Below, piece after piece: positions 56,768 through 64,000 of a stretch of 64,000 nucleotides of DNA; positions within the stretch are counted from its first letter, which is position 1, and every line of letters starts with the position of its first letter. The stretch is from Pseudoalteromonas sp. XMcav2-N (GTDB lineage Bacteria; Pseudomonadota; Gammaproteobacteria; Enterobacterales; Alteromonadaceae): contig NZ_JAMXSF010000004.1 in NCBI RefSeq assembly GCF_024124545.1, positions 248,001 through 312,000 of the forward strand, in the 5' to 3' direction. Position numbers and translations under genes: made by a program. The notes beneath the pieces were generated by a model that was given only the letters and a program-made list of their open reading frames with translations, was not told the origin of the DNA and did not search any database.

Positions 56768-57055
56768 AACTCAGCCTCATAAAATAAGAGTCAAAAATGA
56801 TTGTAAATTGAACAACTTAATGCTTTGCATGCTAACAAGGTTGGTAAGTACTTGCTAGTCTTTATATGCCTGTAAAATTTGAATGGCATCTGCAAGAAGT
56901 CTCAATTACGACAATATGATGCGGTCATAGTGCTAACCTTAACACACCTCAGGGTGTGTTCAACTTTTAGCCAGTCACGCGTTCTAATAAATGGTTTGCC
57001 ACGGATACGATCTTAATGTGGCGGTTACGTCAAATTTCGGGGACATTCTATCGAA
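56768..57055. promoter_or_regulatory. putA-putR divergent regulatory region
   Basis: The promoters of both genes should lie here. An 8-bp stem, AACACACC with GGTGTGTT, occurs at 56941-56960 and may be an operator or the 5' hairpin of a short transcript. No protein-coding gene was found. A strong terminator follows on the plus strand. Confidence 0.5.
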
Positions 57056-57087
57056 AAGACAGCAGAATATGCTGTCTTATTTTTTTT
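57056..57087 (+). terminator. Orphan intrinsic terminator upstream of putR
   Basis: AAGACAGCA and TGCTGTCTT form a perfect 9-bp stem around GAATA, followed by A and eight T residues. It points along the plus strand but no plus-strand gene precedes it. It therefore ends either a small RNA or the leader of putR, whose ATG is 53 bp further on. Confidence 0.85.
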
Positions 57088-57139
57088 GATTACGGTAAAT
57101 TTGCGGGTAATTGCGAAGCTGCACAGAATTTTATGCTGA

Positions 57140-57628
57140 ATGACCACTTCAATTAAAACGCGGGTGCTCGACAGGATCGATATGGCAATTCTGGATATCC
57201 TGCAAAAAAATGCCCGTATTTCCAATGTAAACCTGGCAAAAGCCGTCAATCTGAGTCCCAGCCCATGCCTAGACCGCGTGAAAAAGCTGGAGGCAGAAGG
57301 GTATATTGAGGGCTATGCTGCTCAATTAAATGCGGCAAAGCTGGGGCAGCACCTGGTTGCGCATGTTGAAATCACGCTAAAAAGCTCCACTGAATCGGTA
57401 TTTGAAACGTTCAGGCAGCACGTGCTGGAGATCCCCAATGTTGTAGCCTGCGATATGGTTGCGGGCGGATTTGACTATCTATTGAAGATCCGGGTACAGG
57501 ATATGCGTCAGTATCGCGAGGTACTGGGGCAGATTGTTGAAATACCGGGAGTTGGGACCAATCACACTTATATGGTGATAGAGCACATAAAAGAAGACAG
57601 AGGCGTGGAAGTTCTGAACTTTCAGTGA
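57140..57628 (+). CDS. putR: Lrp/AsnC family transcriptional regulator, probable activator of putA
   Basis: The 162-residue protein has an N-terminal winged HTH (LDRIDMAILDILQKNARISN, VNLAKAVNLSPSPCLDRVKK) and a C-terminal RAM effector domain (GGFDYLLKIRVQDMRQYREV, IPGVGTNHTYMVIEHIKE). Divergence from a putA that lacks its own repressor domain matches the PutR arrangement known from alphaproteobacteria and Vibrio, where proline switches it to activation. The name is by analogy. Confidence 0.85.
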   Translation: MTTSIKTRVLDRIDMAILDILQKNARISNVNLAKAVNLSPSPCLDRVKKLEAEGYIEGYAAQLNAAKLGQHLVAHVEITLKSSTESVFETFRQHVLEIPNVVACDMVAGGFDYLLKIRVQDMRQYREVLGQIVEIPGVGTNHTYMVIEHIKEDRGVEVLNFQ

Positions 57629-57770
57629 GTACCTGTCGGATTACGAGCTTATGGATAGATTATCCGGGTTTCATATTTTGTAACAAGCTTTTGGCCGCAA
57701 GTTAGCTGTAATTAGGAACAGACTTGTTATTATAAATGAGATAAAATAACAAAACTAATTTGTGAGGCTT

Positions 57771-60700
57771 ATGAAACTCAAGCACCTAGTTGCCGCCATT
57801 GCGGCTGTAGCTGCGCCATTGGCGGCTGCATATCAAACTCAGGACACGCGTCTACTGCGTTTTCCTGATATTCATCAGGACAAAGTTACTTTTGTATATG
57901 GCGGTGATATCTACATTGCGGATACCAAGTCGGGCAACAGCACCCGCCTGACCGACCACGTTGGCTTTGAGACTTTCCCGAAATTTTCACCAGATGGAAA
58001 ACGCATTGCGTTTGCGGCCGAGTACAATGGCAGTCGACAAATTTATGTGATCGATGCCGATGGCTCTAATCTGAAGCAGCTTACTTACTACAACGATGTG
58101 GGCCCGATGCCGCCACGTGGGGGGTTTGATTACCGGGTGTTTGACTGGACACCGGATGGCAAACATATTGTGTTTCGTGCCAACCGTACCCCCTGGGGTA
58201 AACGCATGGGGCGTCCTTATATGATCCCCGCAGATGGTGGACTAGAGCAGCCGCTGGCCATTCCAGAAAGCGGTGGTGGTATGCTATCGCCAAATGGCAA
58301 ACAGTTTGTTTATACGCCGATAGACCGTGAATTCAGAACCTGGAAACGCAGCCGAGGCGGTCGTGCGCAGGATGTCTGGGTGTATGATTTAGAAAACAAT
58401 ACCTCAAAACAGCTGACCGAACACAGAGCAACCGATCAGCAACCAACCTGGGTGAATGACAGCATCTACTTTGTGTCTGACCGTGACTATACCCTAAATC
58501 TGTATAAATACCGTGAAGGCAAAGCACCGGTCAAAATGACGAACCACAGTGAGTACGACGTACTGTGGCCATCTGCCGGCCCGGATGCCATTGTGTATGA
58601 AAATGGCGGCTATTTGTATCGCTTTGATGAAGCGACTAAAGCCACAGAGAAGCTGACCATCAATGTGCCCGGGGTACGTAAGTACGCCATGCCTTATACA
58701 AAAAATGTCAGCAAGTTCATTGACTCAATGGATGTTTCTCACGATGGTAAACGTGCCTTATTCACGGCGCGAGGTGAAGTATTCTCCGTTCCGGTTGAGC
58801 AGGGTCCGACGCGTAACTTGAGCATGACAGCAGAGGGCCGTGAAATTGCCGCAAGCTGGTCGCCGAACGGCCGTTATATTGCGTATATGAGTGACGCGAC
58901 GGGTGAATATGAGATTTACCTTAAAGATCGCGCCAATAACAATGAAGTTAAGCAACTTACCAGCAACGGGTCCATCTGGCGCTTTGATCCTATCTGGTCG
59001 GCCGACAGCTCAAAGCTGCTATTTGCTGATAAGAACCACACCATGTGGTGGCTGGATGTAAGCTCAGGAGAGCTGCATAAGATCGATACCGGCAAGTATG
59101 ACGATGATGGCATCACCCAGTACACCTGGTCGCCAAACAGCGAAGATCTGATCTTTGTAAAGAACAATGCTAATCGTTTTGCCTCTTTATGGCACTACAA
59201 TACACAAAGCAAAGCGTTGAGCCGCCTGACCGATGACATGACCAATGAACAGAATCCGGCTTTCTCACCGGATGGTCAGTATCTGTATTTTACATCAGAG
59301 CGTGATTTTAACCTGACATTCAGTTCGTATGAGTTTGCTTATTTGTATAACAATGCAACCCGTCTTTACGCCGTTGCAGTGAATGACAAGGTTTCATCTC
59401 TGACACAGTTTAACAGCGATGAAGCGGCAATTGTCAGCGAAGAGAAAGACGATAAGAGCAAAGGCAGTACACCTGAAAATCAGCTGCAGGTAGATGGCTT
59501 TATGTCACGGGTTGTGGCATTGCCTGCGAAAGCGGGTGACTATGGAGACTTAAATGGCGTCAAAGACGGCGTACTGGCGCTGTCTGAAGGCACATTGAAG
59601 CTGATCCCCAATAAACAAGATGGCAAAGTGCAAACCGTTGCCAAGGGCGTACAGGCCTATAAACTGGCTGCTGGCGGTGAGCACCTGATTGCACGTGCAG
59701 GCGGCAAATACAGTGTGATCAAGCCTAAAGCCAAGCAGGACCTGAAAGCAACGCAACTTGATCTTGGTAACATGATGCTGAAGATCGATCCCAAAGTTGA
59801 GTGGCAACAAATGTATGTTGAAGGCTGGCGAACGCTCAGAGACTGGTTCTATGATGAGAACCACCATGGTCAGGACTGGGATGCTATCCTGAAGCGCTAT
59901 CAGCCGATGGCTGATGCCGTGGCACACCGCAACGATCTGGACTATGTCCTGAGCGAAATTGCTGGTGAGATCAATGCGGGCCACATCTATGTTCAGTCAG
60001 GTGATGAGCCTAAAGCGAAACGTAAGAAACATGGCCTGCTCGGCGCCCAGATCAGTGCCCACAGCTCAGGCTTTGTACGCATCGAAAAAATCTATCAGGG
60101 TGAAAACTGGCATGAAGAGTTCCGCTCTCCATTGGGCGAGCCTGGCGTTAATGCCAGCAAGGGAGACTACATAGTATCGGTCAATGGCCGTGCAGTGAAC
60201 ACCGTGAGCAACTTCTACGAACTGCTGGAAAATACTCAGGGTACTCAGGTTGAACTTCACCTTAATAATACACCAAGCCTGGACGGTGCCTGGAAGGTAA
60301 CGGTTAAGCCAAGCGCCAGTGAAGGTGGCCTGCGTTATCTGGAGTGGGTCCAGTCTCGTATGGACTATGTGGATAAGCTATCTGGTGGTCGCATTGGCTA
60401 CGTTCACTTGCCAAATACGCTGTTTGAAGGTAACCGTGCTATGTTTAAGCACTTTATGCCACAAACAACCAAAGATGCCCTGATTATCGACGACCGATAC
60501 AATGGCGGTGGCTTCATTCCTGAACACATGATCACCTGGCTGGCACGTAAGCCTCTGAATTACTGGAAGCGCCGTGGTGTTGAGCCGACGAAAACGCCTC
60601 AGTTTGCTCACGATGGTCCTAAGGCGATGTTGATCAACGGTTACTCCAGCTCTGGTGGTGACGCACTACCTTATTACTTCCGTCAGGCAGGGCTTGGTAA

Positions 60701-60995
60701 GCTGATCGGTACGCGTACCTGGGGTGGTTTGATCGGTATTTCGGGTAATCCTCGTTTGGTTGACGGCGGTCAGGTGATTGCTGCGACTTTCCGTATTCTG
60801 GACAATGATGGCAACTGGATCATTGAAGATGAAGGTGTCAGCCCGGATATCGAAGTGATTGATCGTCCTGAGCTGATCCATGCGGGTAAAGATCCATCAG
60901 TGGAGCGTGCTGTTGAGGAGTTGCTTAAAGAGATGAAAGCAAACCCGAAGAAGCAGCTCACGGTGCCGCCAGCACCAACTGAGTTTGGTCGATAA
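57771..60995 (+). CDS. Exported tricorn-like S41 family peptidase
   Basis: The 1074-residue protein has a signal peptide (KLKHLVAAIAAVAAPLAAA). Then come two beta-propeller regions with TolB-like blades (FPKFSPDGKRIAFAAEYNG; ASWSPNGRYIAYMSDATGEY), a helical C1-like domain from about residue 675, a PDZ domain near 760-850 and the S41 protease core with the nucleophilic serine in INGYSSSGGDALPYYFRQ, then WGGLIGISG. This is tricorn protease organisation, here in the periplasm or outside the cell, degrading peptides. GAGG precedes the ATG at 57771. A strong terminator follows. Confidence 0.94.
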   Translation: MKLKHLVAAIAAVAAPLAAAYQTQDTRLLRFPDIHQDKVTFVYGGDIYIADTKSGNSTRLTDHVGFETFPKFSPDGKRIAFAAEYNGSRQIYVIDADGSNLKQLTYYNDVGPMPPRGGFDYRVFDWTPDGKHIVFRANRTPWGKRMGRPYMIPADGGLEQPLAIPESGGGMLSPNGKQFVYTPIDREFRTWKRSRGGRAQDVWVYDLENNTSKQLTEHRATDQQPTWVNDSIYFVSDRDYTLNLYKYREGKAPVKMTNHSEYDVLWPSAGPDAIVYENGGYLYRFDEATKATEKLTINVPGVRKYAMPYTKNVSKFIDSMDVSHDGKRALFTARGEVFSVPVEQGPTRNLSMTAEGREIAASWSPNGRYIAYMSDATGEYEIYLKDRANNNEVKQLTSNGSIWRFDPIWSADSSKLLFADKNHTMWWLDVSSGELHKIDTGKYDDDGITQYTWSPNSEDLIFVKNNANRFASLWHYNTQSKALSRLTDDMTNEQNPAFSPDGQYLYFTSERDFNLTFSSYEFAYLYNNATRLYAVAVNDKVSSLTQFNSDEAAIVSEEKDDKSKGSTPENQLQVDGFMSRVVALPAKAGDYGDLNGVKDGVLALSEGTLKLIPNKQDGKVQTVAKGVQAYKLAAGGEHLIARAGGKYSVIKPKAKQDLKATQLDLGNMMLKIDPKVEWQQMYVEGWRTLRDWFYDENHHGQDWDAILKRYQPMADAVAHRNDLDYVLSEIAGEINAGHIYVQSGDEPKAKRKKHGLLGAQISAHSSGFVRIEKIYQGENWHEEFRSPLGEPGVNASKGDYIVSVNGRAVNTVSNFYELLENTQGTQVELHLNNTPSLDGAWKVTVKPSASEGGLRYLEWVQSRMDYVDKLSGGRIGYVHLPNTLFEGNRAMFKHFMPQTTKDALIIDDRYNGGGFIPEHMITWLARKPLNYWKRRGVEPTKTPQFAHDGPKAMLINGYSSSGGDALPYYFRQAGLGKLIGTRTWGGLIGISGNPRLVDGGQVIAATFRILDNDGNWIIEDEGVSPDIEVIDRPELIHAGKDPSVERAVEELLKEMKANPKKQLTVPPAPTEFGR

Positions 60996-61040
60996 TCAGT
61001 GCTGAGTAAGTATTTGATACAAAGCTTATCAACAATATAA

Positions 61041-61064
61041 AGGGGTGCTTGGCACCCCTTTTTT
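61041..61064 (+). terminator. Intrinsic terminator after the tricorn-like gene
   Basis: AGGGGTGC and GCACCCCT pair around TTG and run into TTTTT. It ends 20 bp before the SDR start. Confidence 0.93.
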
Positions 61065-61083
61065 CAGGAAAAAAATAATAACA

Positions 61084-61830
61084 ATGAAGAAAGTAGTATT
61101 AATCACAGGCGCAAGTCGGGGGATCGGTGCCGCAACGGCTAACTTGCTGGCAGAGCAGGGTTATCTGATCGCAGTTAACTATAAATCGAATCGTGCGGCA
61201 GCCGAGCAGGTGGTTGCTCAGATCCGCGCACAAGGTGGCATAGCACACCACTTTGCTGCTGATATTAGCGAAGAAGCACAGGTGGTTAAGTTGTGCGACG
61301 ACATCAAAACACAGCTTGGGCCGATTTCACACCTGGTCAATAATGCCGGAGTACTGGACACCCAAATGCGCGTGGAGGATATGACCGCAGAGCGTATCAA
61401 TCAGATGTTGTGTACTAACGTGACACCGTATTTTATCTGTGCCAGAGAGGTGCTTAAACAGATCCGTGCCCATCACCAGGTGGACAGGTGCGCCATAGTA
61501 AATGTCTCATCGGCAGCTTCTTATTTGGGTGGTGCCAATGAATACGTAGATTACGCCGCAGCAAAAGGCGCCATTGATAGCTTTACTCGAGGTTTGTCTC
61601 TGGAACTGGCAGCTGAGGGGGTCCGGGTTAATTGCGTTCGCCCGGGTTGCATCTACACCGATATTCATGCCGATGGCGGTGAGCCTGGCAGAGTCGACAG
61701 GCTGGCATCACTCCTGCCACTGCAAAGAGGTGGCAAGCCCGAAGAGGTGGCCAGCGCCATCGCCTGGTTGCTCAGTGAGCAGGCAAGCTATGCCACCGGC
61801 ACTTTTATAGATTTAGCTGGTGGAAAATAG
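61084..61830 (+). CDS. Short-chain dehydrogenase/reductase
   Basis: The 248-residue protein is a classical SDR: the cofactor loop LITGASRGIGAATANL, DISEEAQ, HLVNNAGVLDT, the catalytic serine in NVSSAASYLGG, and YVDYAAAKGA with tyrosine and lysine, closing with ATGTFIDLAGGK. After the first strand VNYKSNRAAAE suggests NADP(H). The substrate is unknown; similarity is nearest, from memory, to YgfF-like and glucose-1-dehydrogenase-like proteins. The ATG at 61084 is chosen because a longer frame starts inside the terminator. Confidence 0.88.
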   Translation: MKKVVLITGASRGIGAATANLLAEQGYLIAVNYKSNRAAAEQVVAQIRAQGGIAHHFAADISEEAQVVKLCDDIKTQLGPISHLVNNAGVLDTQMRVEDMTAERINQMLCTNVTPYFICAREVLKQIRAHHQVDRCAIVNVSSAASYLGGANEYVDYAAAKGAIDSFTRGLSLELAAEGVRVNCVRPGCIYTDIHADGGEPGRVDRLASLLPLQRGGKPEEVASAIAWLLSEQASYATGTFIDLAGGK

Positions 61831-61959
61831 GGAAGTCAGTTACCCATCTGATACCAATGTGTGTTTCGTTGCAGGTGGTATGGCTTGTGAGCAACGGGTG
61901 GTTCAATCATGATGGGATTATGCAAACCCGTTCTCAGCGTAAAATAGAGTTCAGGTAAG

Positions 61960-62169
61960 ATGATTAAAATCTTTCGTTTTATTAAGAGTTTAATTGATAA
62001 CCGGCTTTTTCTAAGTGGTTTTTTTGGACTCTTAAGCTACTCCGTTAGCTATTTAAACTCGGATATGGGGGAGTATGGTTGGATTCCATTGATATTTTTG
62101 TCTTTGTGGGTGGTTTTAGCTTTTATATTTCATTTAGTAAAAAGTGTAGTGGCAAAGAAAAAGAACTGA
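61960..62169 (+). CDS. Small membrane protein, 69 residues
   Basis: Unrecognised. Two hydrophobic segments, FLSGFFGLLSYSVSYL and WIPLIFLSLWVVLAFIFHLV, are framed by basic ends (MIKIFRFIKS; KSVVAKKKN). AGGTAAG is just upstream of the ATG. The base composition is more AT-rich than in the housekeeping genes, as in the next genes. Confidence 0.65.
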   Translation: MIKIFRFIKSLIDNRLFLSGFFGLLSYSVSYLNSDMGEYGWIPLIFLSLWVVLAFIFHLVKSVVAKKKN

Positions 62170-62250
62170 GGGTTAAGTCGCTTGTTCCATAGTACCTGAG
62201 TTTAGCTCTGAGGGCATCGAGATGTTTTATATTAGTGAGGTAGCATCAAA

Positions 62251-62838
62251 ATGTGGAGAAGCAATGCGATGTTGGTAAGAGGAGCAGTTGTTCTGATTGG
62301 TATGGCAGCGTTTCAGAGCTTTTCTTGTCAGGACGAATTAGATACATTGGCACATATTCGTTTTCATTATGTGAGCGAGGATACGTTTCCTTATCAGCAG
62401 CTTGGGGTTGAGACTGTCAGAGCCAAGCTGTTTGGCCAGGAAGTCTTAATGGCGAAGGGGGAGCTTCAGGAATCAGAAGAGATCTCGGTTGCTGAGGAAG
62501 TTTATAAATCTAATATCTATGCACATCCCAAGTATGAGCTGAGCTATACTGTGAGTCCGGCTCCTTTTTCCAGTAAAGAGAAAGGGAGCTTTGAAGTTTT
62601 ACTGGCAAGCATATCGGAAATTTATAAACTGCCCTTTTGCAGCGAAGAGTTTAGCAATAAGCGGATGGAGATCGTCTCCTTGATTGGCAAGCCTGAGCCG
62701 CCGAATATACTGAATGTGTATATAGATAAACATAATGAGCATATCCTATCGGTTAATGAAGACTCTTGGCTGAGTATTTATCCCTCTATTAATCAGGAGC
62801 GACTGGTCATTGGTTCAGGAAGCCCGCCTGAGGACTAG
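62251..62838 (+). CDS. Exported protein of unknown function
   Basis: The 195-residue protein has a likely signal peptide (VRGAVVLIGMAAFQSFSC) and an acidic mature part with ELQESEEISVAEEVY. No domain was recognised. An ATG at 62269 with GGAG 10 bases upstream is an alternative start that would leave a shorter, more typical signal peptide. It is followed by a terminator. Confidence 0.65.
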   Translation: MWRSNAMLVRGAVVLIGMAAFQSFSCQDELDTLAHIRFHYVSEDTFPYQQLGVETVRAKLFGQEVLMAKGELQESEEISVAEEVYKSNIYAHPKYELSYTVSPAPFSSKEKGSFEVLLASISEIYKLPFCSEEFSNKRMEIVSLIGKPEPPNILNVYIDKHNEHILSVNEDSWLSIYPSINQERLVIGSGSPPED

Positions 62839-62887
62839 GCACACGAGTACCGGTATTCACTGCTTATTTAGTTTACTGAGCTAACTT

Positions 62888-62917
62888 AAAAATGCTCCGC
62901 TAGTTGGCGCATTTTTT
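62888..62917 (+). terminator. Intrinsic terminator
   Basis: AAAAATGC pairs with GCATTTTT across a 13-base loop that can itself pair a little; a T run follows. Confidence 0.75.
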
Positions 62918-63022
62918 ATAACAGAATGACTCCTAAAATAACAAATCTTGGCAATGTCTATGCCCGACCACTCCGTGATCTGGACTTTGTTGCCAAACAA
63001 CTATAACTTCAGGAGCGAAAAG

Positions 63023-63496
63023 GTGTCCATATTAGTAAAATTAAGTTTTTGTATTGCATGCCTTGTAGCATCATTTTCGGCATTGTCTGAATCCACTCAG
63101 GTTTCACTGCTTAAAGTCATTGTTGACCCTGAACGTTACGATGGAATGGTCATTAAGGTTAAAGGGTTACTGTTGAGATCACAGCGCAGGAACCCCGTAT
63201 TTATGTTCTATGGTGAAGACGCCGCGAGAAGTGGCCGGCAGTTGGAAGCCATTTTGCTTTACAACTTGACGGATAGGGATAACGCTAAGCTGGAAGATGG
63301 CAGGCACTATGAGGTGGAAGGGAAGTTTGATGCTGGTTGTCGCTCCAGACTGGAGCCTGGTGCTAAGTTTATTGTTGAATACTTGGGCTGCATAGATCCT
63401 GTATTAAGTATTCGTAATAGTACAAATGGTGCCTATCGATATAAAAGGGAAGTGTCTTTATTCCCTCCACCACCGCCTCCATTAAAAAAGGACTAA
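63023..63496 (+). CDS. Exported protein with an OB-fold-like pattern and a proline tail
   Basis: Unrecognised, 157 residues. The start is a GTG with AGGAG 7 bases upstream, giving a signal peptide (KLSFCIACLVASFSALS). A longer frame from 62948 has no such start signal. The mature part, LLKVIVDPERYDGMVIKVKG, GRHYEVEGKFD, has the strand pattern of small OB-fold domains. It ends with FPPPPPPLKKD. Two cysteines (AGCRS, LGCID) may pair. Confidence 0.65.
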   Translation: MSILVKLSFCIACLVASFSALSESTQVSLLKVIVDPERYDGMVIKVKGLLLRSQRRNPVFMFYGEDAARSGRQLEAILLYNLTDRDNAKLEDGRHYEVEGKFDAGCRSRLEPGAKFIVEYLGCIDPVLSIRNSTNGAYRYKREVSLFPPPPPPLKKD

Positions 63497-63556
63497 AAAT
63501 GAAACTATTTTTATCACACTAAATCGTGCATGGAGAGTCGGTGAACTAGCCCAGTT

Positions 63557-63962
63557 ATGACATTATTTAAAGTGAAAGCATGTACTTGGTTTTGTTTGGG
63601 ATTGCTTATTCTGCTGATGCTGGGTTGTTCGTTGTGGATCAATTACTGGCAAGGAGAGGCACGTCACCACAAGCTCATCACCGGGCTGTGTCAATTAATA
63701 AATGTCGCTGATGCGTTGAAGCAAGCCCCTGATAAACTGGAGTTGATAAACAAACCCGACTGACTGGCAAAGTGTCATATATCACCGTATAAAGCATGAC
63801 GAGTGTGACGAGAAAATCGTGCTTATAAATGGGCGTATGGTCGATGTGTTTGGGAACAGCTATCTTCTTTCCAAAGAAGGAGAAAAGTTGATTGTTGCGT
63901 CTGACCTGAGAGTAGAAAGAAGCAAGGTGCTGACGGAAAAATTTATTGTTACGCTCAATTGA
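63557..63962 (+). pseudogene. Small membrane-anchored protein gene split by a GACT duplication
   Basis: A 68-codon frame starts MTLFKVKACTWFCLGLLILL, with a lipobox-like LMLGC, and ends TGA at 63761-63763. The stop lies in a tandem GACTGACT (63758-63765). Removing one GACT joins the frame to a second one (DWQSVIYHRIKHDECD ... KFIVTLN) that is open to the TGA at 63960-63962, giving about 134 residues. The second frame has no start of its own near the junction. So the gene looks whole apart from a 4-base slip. It could be a recent mutation, a sequencing error or a phase-variable state. Confidence 0.65.
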
Positions 63963-64000
63963 TAAAGCCGTTGCTGTGGAAAACAGTCAAAACCTGCTAT

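Noticed and set aside
61045..61083. N-terminal extension of the SDR
   Set aside because: The earlier start lies within the terminator of the preceding gene; the ATG at 61084 gives a normal SDR N-terminus.
1..64000. tRNA, rRNA, CRISPR arrays, integrated elements with integrase
   Set aside because: I looked for cloverleaf-like clusters, regularly spaced repeats and recombinase motifs and found none.

Overview
The window looks like a chromosomal segment of a marine gammaproteobacterium of the Alteromonadales, most likely Pseudoalteromonas. This rests on gene content read from the translations: a complete Na+-translocating NADH:quinone reductase (nqrABCDEF) with its maturation factors, a sodium-type flagellar stator (pomAB), a DUF3545 protein, FabV as enoyl-ACP reductase, and gene pairs conserved in this group (yajG-ampG, srmB/trmN6, xseB-ispA-dxs). 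The genus is an inference. No rRNA, tRNA, CRISPR array, integrase or transposase was recognised.

Layout. 1-8.5 kb: minus-strand housekeeping genes (pyrB 5' part, hemJ, a ClC channel with CBS domains, then rlmG-yajG-cyclophilin-ampG), with erpA, a 58-residue membrane protein and an XRE regulator that has a long structured leader. 8.5-10.8 kb: an AlkB-like dioxygenase, bolA and fabV on the plus strand. 11.1-18.6 kb: nqrA-F, then apbE (covalent FMN attachment) and nqrM (cofactor assembly). 18.6-27.5 kb: a phosphatase of the CobC type, a cobalamin riboswitch, and a tightly overlapping operon for B12 uptake and nucleotide-loop assembly (btuD-btuC-cobT-cobS-cobU-cobQ-cobO-btuF) with ung close behind. 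27.5-31.6 kb: DUF3545, tal, yaaA, a Cys-rich lipoprotein and an MFS transporter. 31.5-35.3 kb: a minus-strand cluster with a GshB-like ATP-grasp ligase, an N-formylglutamate-amidohydrolase/DUF1704 protein whose gene is broken, and an unknown protein. 35.4-38.4 kb: srmB, trmN6, an HEAGH-motif protein and an XRE regulator. 38.7-42.4 kb: accessory genes (large methyltransferase, tail-collar protein, membrane protein). 42.4-47.5 kb: deoC-deoD and xseB-ispA-dxs. 47.6-50.6 kb: pomAB behind a good sigma-28 promoter, a 24-codon micro-gene with a strong ribosome binding site, a membrane protein, then repeats. 50.6-61 kb: a lipoprotein, an aromatic amino acid permease, putA with a divergent Lrp-type regulator, and a tricorn-like protease. 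61-64 kb: an SDR and several small unrecognised membrane or exported proteins, the last one split by a 4-base tandem duplication.

The most unusual element is a short interspersed repeat of about 160 bp with long imperfect terminal inverted repeats. It occurs at 17063-17221, 19369-19578 and 50305-50466, with a diverged, truncated relative at 50236-50304. One copy sits inside the cobalamin riboswitch, between paired segments of the aptamer. All full copies carry, in the same orientation relative to the repeat, a Shine-Dalgarno-like sequence and the start of the same roughly 40-codon reading frame. Other points for follow-up are the broken ATP-grasp/DUF1704 cluster, an orphan intrinsic terminator in the putR leader, and the 24-codon gene upstream of a membrane protein.
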